Part shown: positions 18,095 to 24,910 of the stretch, one piece after another
Layout: each line of letters starts with the position of its first letter
Numbering within the stretch: the first letter of the stretch is position 1
Source: Kluyvera sp040932435
Lineage (GTDB): Bacteria; Pseudomonadota; Gammaproteobacteria; Enterobacterales; Enterobacteriaceae
Reading direction: 5' to 3'
Assembly (NCBI RefSeq): GCF_040932435.1
Contig: NZ_JBFQGA010000003.1
Location: 434,001-498,000, forward strand
DNA length: 64,000 bases
The notes under the pieces: generated by a model
What the model was told of the DNA's origin: nothing
Databases searched by the model: none
The model's input: only the letters and a program-made list of their open reading frames with translations
Translations under genes and position numbers: made by a program

Positions 18095-19705
18095 ATGAAT
18101 AGGATTGCGCTCGTACTTTTCATGATGACGTTATCGATTATCTCGTTTAATTCTTTCTCCGCAGAACCCCGCCAAGAACCCACTGACGCAGAACGAGCGC
18201 GCACGGTTTATATTTTCCATCAGCCGATTGTTATGCTGCAGGCGAAATTTGGTCTCACGACGCCGGAAGAACGGGTTTTACGAATTCGAAATACCTTACG
18301 TAATTTCACCAAGGCGGATGTGAGTGAACCGCTAAAAATAGTCCCTGTAACGCGCTATAACCAACAGGGCAGACTTATTGTGATGAATGGCAAACCGGTT
18401 ATGCTGCTCACACAGGCGGATCTGGATGAGGGCGATGATCTGACCCTAGACCAGGCAGCGCAGCGCGTGCTGGCCCGCTTTGAAACCCAACGCACAGCCC
18501 TGCGCGATCAGTACAACACCGGCTGGCTTGTGCTCTCTGGTGTTAAAACGCTGGCGGGCTTGCTGGTGGTATTCCTCTTTTTCTACGGTGCCTGGCGTTC
18601 CTGGCGGTGGGTCAGGCGTTATTTCCGCCGTCGCGTAGTAGAACATCGCGGCATCATCCCACAAAGCTGGCGTCGATATGTCGGCGTCGTTGAAGCCCGT
18701 CTGTTCGCTCTGCTGATGATCATTCTCAGTATTTTTGCATTTTACCTATGGCTGAGCTGGGCGTTTGGCCTGTTTCCTTGGACGCGAGTTTGGGCCACGT
18801 CGCTGGGTGACTGGACGCTGCGTGTGGTTCGTGAAATTACCTTATCGATCGTTTCGTCGTTGCCCGGCTTGCTGATTGTATTGATTATTTTCCTGATCAC
18901 CGCTTTCATCCTTAAGCTGCTTAAGATGGTGCTGAATCAGGTTGAAGCGGGGCGCTTGCAGTTTCCGGGTCTGCACCCTGAAACGGTCGGCGCTACTCGC
19001 AAATTGATTTCCGTGATGGTGTGGTTATTTGCCTTGTCCGCCGCTTACCCGTTTTTACCGGGGGCAAATTCGCTGGCTTTTAAAGGCATCAGCGTCTTCT
19101 TTGGCTTAATGTTAACGCTGGGTTCGGCGGGGGTCATGAACCATGCGATGAGCGGCCTCGTGCTTATCTATTCGCGCGCGCTGCGCAAAGGGGATGTCAT
19201 TCGCGTGGCGGACAATGAAGGCAAAGTCACCGAAATTGGCATGCTCGCCACCAAAATTATCACCCGCGAAAACTATGTAGTCACCGTGCCTAACGCGGTG
19301 GTGGTCAGCGGCAAGATAACCAATCTCAGCGCACAAAATAATGATGGCAGCGTCAATTTAACCGTCAGTGTCACCATCGGCTATGACACCCCTTGGCGGC
19401 AAGTTCATGCCATGCTTGAACTGGCGGCCAAACGATCGAGATGTGTGGACTTGACGCAGCCGCCCATTGTGCGCCAGCTGCAATTAATGGATTGGTATAT
19501 CGCCTATGAGCTTCAGGTCAGGCTGTTACCCGAACAATCACTGGCCGTGGCGCGCAACGAACTGCACAGCAATATTCAGGATGTCTTCAACGAATTTAAC
19601 GTTCAGATCATGTCGCCAAACTTCGTCATGCAGCCGGAAGGCAGCGTGATGGTGGCGAAAGAGAACTGGTATGCCGTCCCCGCAGCCCCGCCAGATGGGA
19701 AATGA
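18095..19705 (+). CDS. MscS-family mechanosensitive channel with extended N-terminus
   Basis: A 536-residue membrane protein. A signal peptide (MNRIALVLFMMTLSIISFNSFSA) is followed by a soluble periplasmic part to about residue 140, several membrane segments, and the MscS core from about residue 330: the pore helix region KGISVFFGLMLTLGSAGVMNHAMSG, then RALRKGDVIRV, the beta domain and a C-terminal cytoplasmic domain. It resembles the larger MscS paralogues of enterobacteria, which release solutes on hypo-osmotic shock. The ATG at 18095 is preferred to 18065 because it starts the signal peptide and follows GTGGTGGG. A strong terminator hairpin follows. Confidence 0.85.
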   Translation: MNRIALVLFMMTLSIISFNSFSAEPRQEPTDAERARTVYIFHQPIVMLQAKFGLTTPEERVLRIRNTLRNFTKADVSEPLKIVPVTRYNQQGRLIVMNGKPVMLLTQADLDEGDDLTLDQAAQRVLARFETQRTALRDQYNTGWLVLSGVKTLAGLLVVFLFFYGAWRSWRWVRRYFRRRVVEHRGIIPQSWRRYVGVVEARLFALLMIILSIFAFYLWLSWAFGLFPWTRVWATSLGDWTLRVVREITLSIVSSLPGLLIVLIIFLITAFILKLLKMVLNQVEAGRLQFPGLHPETVGATRKLISVMVWLFALSAAYPFLPGANSLAFKGISVFFGLMLTLGSAGVMNHAMSGLVLIYSRALRKGDVIRVADNEGKVTEIGMLATKIITRENYVVTVPNAVVVSGKITNLSAQNNDGSVNLTVSVTIGYDTPWRQVHAMLELAAKRSRCVDLTQPPIVRQLQLMDWYIAYELQVRLLPEQSLAVARNELHSNIQDVFNEFNVQIMSPNFVMQPEGSVMVAKENWYAVPAAPPDGK

Positions 19706-19717
19706 TAGGTACATTTG

Positions 19718-19743
19718 AATTGCCTGCAATTTTGCAGGCAATT
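19718..19743. terminator. Bidirectional rho-independent terminator
   Basis: AATTGCCTGCAA and TTGCAGGCAATT form a perfect 12-bp stem with a two-base loop, between the convergent MscS-type gene and the DUF4406 gene; TTT follows on the plus strand and AAT-rich DNA on the other side. Confidence 0.8.
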
Positions 19744-19754
19744 TCACAATAAAA

Positions 19755-20114
19755 TCATGCCAATGGGATGTCTTCAAGACGGAAATAAACGGCGAGTCCA
19801 TGCTCATGTGCCACCTTGATATCCATATCCGCACCCTTCGAAGCGCCCTCAACACGATAAATGGCGTCACATTTTGTGATAAGCCGATGGGCGACGGGGT
19901 AGATCATCGATTCCCCTATTTCATCGTCGATAGCGACAGAACCGGCGGCTTTTGCCAGCGGCAGCGCCAGCCATTCGCCAATAACCGGAATGTGTCCTCT
20001 TTGGTAAACCGCTAACGCGGCTTTTTCTAAGCGGGCGAGATTCGCGTCGATAAGTTCTTGTAATCCATCCGTACCGCTGCGGTAGGGGCCTGCGATGAGA
20101 ATAAGTTGTTTCAC
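19755..20114 (-). CDS. DUF4406 protein, nucleoside-deoxyribosyltransferase-like fold
   Basis: A 119-residue protein starting at a GTG (KQLILIAGPYRSGTDG), with CTGAGG eight bases upstream. The GPYRSG start and the KCDAIYRVEGASKGAD segment match DUF4406, a family with the 2-deoxyribosyltransferase / nucleotide-glycohydrolase fold; the activity is not established. It starts 10 bases past the stop of the Nudix gene, so the two form one operon. The pair suggests handling of a nucleotide or nucleotide-sugar. It is divergent from a DeoR regulator. Confidence 0.75.
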   Translation of the reverse strand: MKQLILIAGPYRSGTDGLQELIDANLARLEKAALAVYQRGHIPVIGEWLALPLAKAAGSVAIDDEIGESMIYPVAHRLITKCDAIYRVEGASKGADMDIKVAHEHGLAVYFRLEDIPLA

Positions 20115-20124
20115 AATGGATACC

Positions 20125-20709
20125 TCAGAGAATGCCTTTAAGGGCGACGTGATAGAGCAACATAATGGTTTTACCATCGACGATAAGACCACTTTCAATG
20201 GCGGCAAGAGCTGCATCAAGCGGCCACTCAAGCACTTCGATATCTTCTCCTTCCGCCTCTATTCCGCCACCGGAACCGGCCTTGTCGCCAGCATCATATT
20301 CGGCGATGTAAAAATAGAGCTTCTCGGTGACCGAACCCGGGCTCATATATGCCTCGAAGACCTTCTGGACGCTGGAAACACGAAAGCCTGTCTCTTCTTC
20401 AGCTTCGGCTTTAATCCGTTTTTCAGGGGCCATGTTGTCAAGAAGACCGGCCGCCGTTTCAATGAGATAGCCATCATGGCCATTCATAAAGACCGGGAAG
20501 CGAAATTGACGAGTTAAGATCACGGTTTTCTTATCGCGGTTATAGAGCAGGATCGTCGCCCCGTTGCCGCGATCGTACACTTCACGGCTTTGGCGCTGCC
20601 AATCACCGTTGCTTCGCTGAAGATCAAAAGTGTATTTTTTTAAAGAATACCAATCATCGGATAATGTCCTGTTATCGACGATCCGTATTTCTGCACGTTT
20701 ATGTTGCAT
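20125..20709 (-). CDS. Nudix hydrolase, NudK-like
   Basis: A 194-residue Nudix pyrophosphatase close in pattern to E. coli NudK (GDP-mannose pyrophosphatase, 191 aa): REVYDRGNGATILLYN is shared nearly word for word, and the Nudix box reads GLLDNMAPEKRIKAEAEEETGFRV (about residues 84-107) with the REUXEE Glu residues, although the box Arg is replaced by Ala in KAEAEEE. Natural substrate may be GDP-mannose, ADP-ribose or another nucleotide-sugar. TAGGAGCCATC precedes the ATG at 20709; longer frames upstream would run into the DeoR promoter. First gene of an operon with the DUF4406 gene. Confidence 0.85.
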   Translation of the reverse strand: MQHKRAEIRIVDNRTLSDDWYSLKKYTFDLQRSNGDWQRQSREVYDRGNGATILLYNRDKKTVILTRQFRFPVFMNGHDGYLIETAAGLLDNMAPEKRIKAEAEEETGFRVSSVQKVFEAYMSPGSVTEKLYFYIAEYDAGDKAGSGGGIEAEGEDIEVLEWPLDAALAAIESGLIVDGKTIMLLYHVALKGIL

Positions 20710-20796
20710 GATGGCTCCTAGATACGTAGAGTCGACATCATAATCAGCATTAACGTGCATATTCAAGAAAAAACACGCATAGAAAAGGACTGTCAC

Positions 20797-21552
20797 ATGC
20801 TCGCGCATCAACGTAAACAACTTATTCTTGAACAGCTCCAGCTTGAAGGGCAGGTGATGTCGAAAAATCTGAGCGATCGCTTTGACGTCTCAGAGGACAC
20901 TATTCGCAGGGATTTACGTGAACTTGCCGCAGAAGGGCATTTGCAACGGGTTCACGGCGGCGCGTTGCCAGCATCTTCTGCTGTGGCGACGTTTTCTGAG
21001 CGTAAGTCATTAAAAACCGACGTTAAAATGAAGGTCGCCAGAAAAGGCGCAGAGCTCATTTCTGAAGGCCAGGTGGTCATTGTGGATGGGGGAACCACCA
21101 CATCAGAGCTTATTGCCTGCCTGCCGGACGACCTGCGCATCACCGTGGTGACACACAGTCCGAGCATTGCGCTGGGACTGGTCGATAAACCCGCTATTGA
21201 CGTTATTTTGATTGGTGGCCGACTGTACAAACACTCCATTGTCAGCGTCGGGGCGGCGACAATTGAGGGCATCAGCAATATTCATGCGGATATTTTCTTC
21301 ATGGGGGTGACGGGTATTCATCCTGAAGCCGGATTAACCACGGGTGATTATGAAGAAGCGTGCATCAAACGTGCATTTTCCGGCAGAGCGGCGGAAACGG
21401 TAGTGTTGGTGTCTCCGGAAAAGGTCAACGCGGCGTCATCGTTTGTTATCGGTGAGGTTGGGCTCATCAACACCATCGTGGTTGATAGCGACACCGATGA
21501 TAATTGGCTAAAGGGCATCGAAGAAAAAGGCATCACCATTATGAAAGCGTGA
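20797..21552 (+). CDS. DeoR family transcriptional regulator
   Basis: A 251-residue repressor. The DeoR HTH is at the N-terminus (QRKQLILEQLQLEGQVMSKNLSDRF, then SEDTIRRDLRELAAEG), and the C-terminal sugar-isomerase-like sensor domain carries VIVDGGTTTSELI, DVILIGGRLYKHS and GLTTGDYEEACIKRA. Ligands in this family are usually sugar phosphates. The start at 20797 follows AAAAGGACTGTCAC. The promoters face each other in the 87 bases shared with the Nudix gene, so control of that operon is likely. Confidence 0.88.
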   Translation: MLAHQRKQLILEQLQLEGQVMSKNLSDRFDVSEDTIRRDLRELAAEGHLQRVHGGALPASSAVATFSERKSLKTDVKMKVARKGAELISEGQVVIVDGGTTTSELIACLPDDLRITVVTHSPSIALGLVDKPAIDVILIGGRLYKHSIVSVGAATIEGISNIHADIFFMGVTGIHPEAGLTTGDYEEACIKRAFSGRAAETVVLVSPEKVNAASSFVIGEVGLINTIVVDSDTDDNWLKGIEEKGITIMKA

Positions 21553-21602
21553 TCCTCTGTTCAAACCGAACGCGGCACAGGTTCGCCAAAAATCGACTGG
21601 GT

Positions 21603-22262
21603 TTAGCTCAGTAACCCCGCTCCGACGTTAACCGACAGGCCCAGAATCGCCAGATTGAAAGCAAAGGAAATAACCGACTGAAGTAATGCAATTTGTCGCA
21701 TGTCGGTGGTGCCGGTCGCCACGTCAGCAGTTTGTGACGCGACGGCGATGGTGAAGGAAAAATAGAGGAAGTCCCAATAACCGGGTTCCTGCGGCTTTTC
21801 CGGAAAGATCATCGGTGCGACGTTCTTACTGCGGTGCAGGTAATGGTGGTGAGCGTAGTGCATGGCAAAGGCGGTGGGCAGCAAGGTCCATGAAACCGCC
21901 AGTGTAGAAACGGTTAGCAGGAGATGTAGCGCACGCGCAGTACCGGAGAGGTGCTTCAGTGAGGTCAGTTCAAGTAGGATCGCCAAGATGCTGACCAGGC
22001 AGCCTAAGATCACCATCCCCAGTACCAACCCCGCGCTCTCATCCTGCATTCTGGCAATATGCGGGATATCCTCCACCTTGGTGCGTAACATGAGAAACCA
22101 CATAAAGAACAAATACAACCATGCCAGTACATTCCAGCCGATCAGCAACCGTTGCAGATAGCCCAGTTCAGCGGGAAGCGCGAAAAAGCAGACTGTCCCG
22201 GCCAGCATAGAGATCAGCAAACGCAGACGTGCGTGAAGATACGTTTTGAAAGAAAGAGTCAT
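21603..22262 (-). CDS. DUF1345 integral membrane protein
   Basis: A 219-residue inner-membrane protein with five or six predicted transmembrane helices. The DUF1345 pattern is visible in FAMHYAHHHYL, EPGYWDFLYFSFTIAVASQTADVATGTTDMR, which resembles an ion-channel-like P-loop followed by a final helix. The function of the family is not known. Weak Shine-Dalgarno sequence. It is convergent with the DeoR gene and unlinked in function, as far as can be seen. Confidence 0.82.
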   Translation of the reverse strand: MTLSFKTYLHARLRLLISMLAGTVCFFALPAELGYLQRLLIGWNVLAWLYLFFMWFLMLRTKVEDIPHIARMQDESAGLVLGMVILGCLVSILAILLELTSLKHLSGTARALHLLLTVSTLAVSWTLLPTAFAMHYAHHHYLHRSKNVAPMIFPEKPQEPGYWDFLYFSFTIAVASQTADVATGTTDMRQIALLQSVISFAFNLAILGLSVNVGAGLLS

Positions 22263-22414
22263 GAGATGCGTGACTTAACAAAGGGACGATGGATTAACTG
22301 TAGACGGCAGAAATAGGTTTGCGGGGCGCGCGACGTTGTTCGGCGAGAAAATACGCATTCCACTGTCGTGTACTGCACGGTTTGCGTATTTGTCGTCCGG
22401 ATAGCGCTCGTTAT

Positions 22415-22726
22415 TTATTTGCGCTTAATCGCCGGAATATCCCCGGTATCATTCAATGCACCGGGAAAGGTTTTCAGCCAAGCTTTGACTTTGCGCTGGT
22501 TGATATGCGTCACGCTCATGCCTTCGATACATCCCCAAAGCTCGCGGGTATTCTGTGGGGTAATGACAATGCAATCTTTCATCACGCGAATTTTAACCGG
22601 CATACCGTTAACGAATCCGGCATTAGACAGCCATTCTCCGTGTAAGTGGAGAGAGCGGGCTTCGACTAATGAATAGAATTCGCAGTGGGTAAAGTCCGGG
22701 ACGGTTGGGGTGAGGGGTGTTGCCAT
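22415..22726 (-). CDS. SymE-family toxin-like protein
   Basis: A 103-residue protein with an AbrB/SpoVT-like core: LHLHGEWLSNAGFVNGMPVKIRVMKDCIVITPQ (residues about 27-59) matches the core of E. coli SymE (LKGQWLEAAGF...VKVMEGCIVLT). SymE is an SOS-induced toxin whose translation is blocked by the antisense RNA SymR; SymE has been linked to RNA cleavage or nucleoid condensation. Here the gene lies downstream of an Ash-family frame and a C4/CI-like repeat architecture that could set its expression. The C-terminus (KAWLKTFPGALNDTG) is unlike E. coli SymE. The start has no strong Shine-Dalgarno sequence. Confidence 0.65.
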   Translation of the reverse strand: MATPLTPTVPDFTHCEFYSLVEARSLHLHGEWLSNAGFVNGMPVKIRVMKDCIVITPQNTRELWGCIEGMSVTHINQRKVKAWLKTFPGALNDTGDIPAIKRK

Positions 22727-22980
22727 GGGGCAGCCTCCGATGAGTGATGGCTATGACCGCCACCGGAGGTTCCAATCTCATTGGTGGCGGAACCAGACGG
22801 GGTTGGAACTACCGGCCTCATCGACACCGGCGCATCTTGCGATGCCCCCGCCTGGCCCACCATTGAGATGTGAGCGTGCGCACGACATAAAAAAAGCGCT
22901 AACGCGCATATGTCGTCGATGAAGTTAAGCAGGGTTCCAATCCCGGCACCTGATTTTGCAGGTACAACAATACGATACAA
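22666..22980 (-). CDS. Ash-family (P4/P1 Icd-associated) phage protein, TTG start
   Basis: A 104-residue frame beginning at a TTG with GGAGG five bases upstream. The run AKSGAGIGT, then HAHISMVGQAGASQDAPVSM and a late ATNEIGTSGGG, is the pattern I recognise from Ash / Icd-like proteins of P4-type satellites and P1-like phages. The first 35 codons contain a GCGC-GTTA-GCGC hairpin with a run of T. It overlaps the SymE-like start in another frame. The role is not known; Icd of P1 inhibits cell division. The call rests on remembered family pattern only, and the frame could be a non-translated leader. Confidence 0.5.
   Translation of the reverse strand: MYRIVVPAKSGAGIGTLLNFIDDICALALFLCRAHAHISMVGQAGASQDAPVSMRPVVPTPSGSATNEIGTSGGGHSHHSSEAAPWQHPSPQPSRTLPTANSIH
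22757..22944 (-). ncRNA. C4/CI-like immunity RNA architecture in the Ash leader
   Basis: Read on the minus strand, GATTGGAACC occurs at 22942-22933 and again at 22777-22768, with the opposing GTTCCAA at 22809-22803 between them. The second copy sits in the loop of a perfect 8-bp stem (CCGCCACC/GGTGGCGG, 22757-22764 with 22783-22790, loop of 18). Two target copies around a complementary copy is the seqA-seqB-seqC layout of P4 CI RNA and of P1 C4 RNA, which pre-empt translation and cause early termination. The pairing is only seven bases exact here. Boundaries are approximate. Confidence 0.45.
22889..22907 (-). terminator. Terminator-like hairpin inside the Ash frame
   Basis: On the minus strand GCGC-GTTA-GCGC is followed at once by seven T. 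The stem is short, but its position upstream of the SymE-like gene fits a conditional (attenuator) site. Confidence 0.45.
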
Positions 22981-23050
22981 CGCATCCTCCTATCGGGCAA
23001 TACCGCTAACTGGAAGCACGCTCGCAGAACTGAAAACCAAGTACACTACG

Positions 23051-23089
23051 CCCCCTCTCCCTTAAAAAGGGAGAGGGCTGGGGTGAGGG
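23051..23089. repeat. Dispersed palindromic unit, copy B
   Basis: CCCTCTCCC and GGGAGAGGG (9-bp perfect stem, 23053-23061 with 23069-23077), then GCTGGGGTGAGGG. It is the partner of the unit at 1911-1950, also placed just beyond a gpx 3' end. Confidence 0.75.
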
Positions 23090-23099
23090 TGAGTGCACT

Positions 23100-23235
23100 G
23101 ATATCACCCGGCAGCAGGAATTGTCTTCACCGGTTCTCAAATCTCCCTCGCTGCAAGAATCACGTTTTCCATCGTTTGTTCGCGAGATGGCACATGTTTG
23201 TAAGGCCGGGGGAAAAGGACAACGAGTAGGAGATG
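23100..23235 (-). pseudogene. Relic of a glutathione peroxidase gene with internal deletion
   Basis: The minus strand reads MENVILAAREI-stop, ending at 23137, which aligns with the last residues of the intact gpx at 1997 (MESAIIAALGI-stop). Directly upstream is CGCGAACAAACG, then ATGTGCCA and CGTTGTCCTTT, which match the 5' leader of the intact gene (2497-2560). The body of the gene, roughly 150 codons, is thus missing and the leader is fused to the last eleven codons. Flanks beyond the stop, with the palindromic unit, are also alike. The copy cannot encode a peroxidase. Confidence 0.7.
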
Positions 23236-23424
23236 TTTGGTATGGAGGTCATTGAGTTACTGACTATGGTACTAGTTGGGGATGGGTAGGGCATGCGACC
23301 GCTTTGAGCGAGGAGCGGACCTTGAACACATAAGTTATAGTCAGCCCGAGGTCTCGAAGCTGCCGTACTGAACTCGTAGCGATTAGATTTCCATTGTTGA
23401 GCTCTCCTACCAAGAGCAAAAAAC

Positions 23425-23901
23425 TCAGGCTGATAATGCGATGGACATATCCATACAACGTAAATCTGTTTGGGCAAGTCTTGATGGGGATGTAGTTTCC
23501 TTGATAAACATAAAACCATGCTTTTCGTAGAAAGTTTGCGCGTTTGGTGTTGAGGTCAAGGTTAACTGTTTCAGCCCTCTTTTAATCGCCTCATCTTTAA
23601 TCGTTTCAATAATCAGGCTAGCAAAACCTTTACCAAAATAATCCGGCAATGTAAAAATAGCTTCCACGCTACCCTCGGTAAGATCCAGATATCCCGTTGC
23701 CACCAATCCTACATCAGGCAGCTCGACAACAAAGAAAGGATTTTCCGTAATAACCTCCCTGTAATGTTCAGACATAGCTTCAGGCGTCCAAGCCTCAAGC
23801 ACCCTGGCACAATAACTTGGCTTACATCCTTCCCGGATAGAAAGATTCCTTATATTCCAGCATTCCGCTGCCTCTTCAGGTACTGCAAGTCTGATTTTCA
23901 T
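23425..23901 (-). CDS. GNAT family acetyltransferase
   Basis: A 158-residue N-acetyltransferase. The acetyl-CoA binding region is FTLPDYFGKGFASLIIETI (residues about 83-101) and the late region NAQTFYEKHGFMFIKE is typical. The substrate is unknown. AAGGAAGAACAG precedes the ATG. The gene is AT-richer than its neighbours and is flanked by relic DNA (the gpx relic on one side, the GGTCCGC/GGAGCGGAC motifs on both), which suggests acquisition by transfer. Confidence 0.85.
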   Translation of the reverse strand: MKIRLAVPEEAAECWNIRNLSIREGCKPSYCARVLEAWTPEAMSEHYREVITENPFFVVELPDVGLVATGYLDLTEGSVEAIFTLPDYFGKGFASLIIETIKDEAIKRGLKQLTLTSTPNAQTFYEKHGFMFIKETTSPSRLAQTDLRCMDMSIALSA

Positions 23902-24091
23902 CTGTTCTTCCTTTTCGTCTTATTATATTTATAGATTTATCATGAAACGGTTTCGTTTCAATATCTTTGTTTAACTAAAGAGGAAGGTCCGCACTTGGCA
24001 CATTGCGGAAGGGCTAACGGCCCGTAGTAAGTGAGTAACGGATGTTGACTGCTGACAATGATCGCAACCAAGATAAGATAGGTGGTGTCAC

Positions 24092-24571
24092 TCAATCTAT
24101 CCATGGTACAGGTTCACCAATATAAGTGTGTGTGCAGCAGCGGCAAGTCACCTTAACGTCCTTTCTAGTAATTGAAGGGTTCACCTGTTGCAGAATTCCA
24201 TTCTCATCAACAAACAGACCCGGATAAAAACTGCTTTCGCCAATGCAGACTAAATCCCTTCGCTGATGCTCATGTAGCGCGACCAACCAGAAAACAGGCT
24301 CGGTGGTATCAAGACGTCCACATACTTCGCTGAATATTTCATCCCACGGTTTGCCAATCTGCTTGATCAGATAATAAAACAATGGTGTGTAGTCTCGGCC
24401 ACGCTTCTGTCTGCCATGCATTGTCTCGCGCTTTACCAGTAGCTCATCTCCGAATTTTTTACGATTGCGTTCCCAGCGATACTCTGCTCCTGGATTATTA
24501 GAATGGTGCCGCGTAGTTGTGTTGACGCTGCGATACAGTTTACGGGACTTATTCAGTTGATGAGTACGCAT
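24092..24571 (-). CDS. Hypothetical protein with C-terminal Cys cluster
   Basis: A 159-residue protein that I cannot assign. It is basic at the N-terminus (RTHQLNKSRKLYRSV, then EYRWERNRKKFGDELLVKRE), has a central segment FYYLIKQIGKPWDEIFSEVCGRLD, and ends VTCRCCTHTYIGEPVPWID, where C-R-C-C could bind a metal. It has no signal peptide or membrane helix. The start at 24571 has a weak GGA upstream. It stands alone next to the relic zone and is AT-rich. An immunity or effector-associated role is only a guess. Confidence 0.6.
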   Translation of the reverse strand: MRTHQLNKSRKLYRSVNTTTRHHSNNPGAEYRWERNRKKFGDELLVKRETMHGRQKRGRDYTPLFYYLIKQIGKPWDEIFSEVCGRLDTTEPVFWLVALHEHQRRDLVCIGESSFYPGLFVDENGILQQVNPSITRKDVKVTCRCCTHTYIGEPVPWID

Positions 24572-24855
24572 AGATCGATCTCGTGCATCCTTTATTCTGT
24601 GAGTCAGTAACCCCTGCCGGAGCTAGATTCAATAGTTCGTGACTGCATAAAAAATGGTCATGCTTAAAGGCAGTCTCATTTTGCTGAAATACCTTCCTAC
24701 TAACAACTACCAAAAGTCCCCTCCTGGCACAAATCCGCCAGTCCCCCCAGCCCAGCTTCTCCACTACGCAATAAAGCATAAAGCTAGAACAAGTAAGGTA
24801 AAAAAGCAGCCCCTATCAAGCCCCGGTTGGCTTTACCCAACCCCAACCGACCAAA
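24572..24855. other. Intergenic region without a recognised gene
   Basis: Leader of the hypothetical gene and the tail past the tynA terminator. A short GGTTGG...CCAACC hairpin lies near 24825-24843. Nothing else was recognised. Confidence 0.5.
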
Positions 24856-24892
24856 CAAAAACGGCGATAAACCCTCCCAGGTCTACCGCCGT
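24856..24892 (-). terminator. tynA terminator
   Basis: On the minus strand ACGGCGGTA pairs with TATCGCCGT, and a TTTTTG run follows, 19 bases past the tynA stop. Confidence 0.75.
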
Positions 24893-24910
24893 CTTTCCCT
24901 CTAAAATCTT

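Noticed and set aside
22932..22944. GGGTTCCAATCCC resembles a tRNA T-arm
   Set aside because: The base after TTC is C where tRNAs have a purine, and no acceptor, D or anticodon arms surround it. It is the target repeat of the Ash leader.
23160..23519. 119-codon frame across the gpx relic
   Set aside because: It has no family-like pattern and runs through the relic and into the GNAT gene in another frame.
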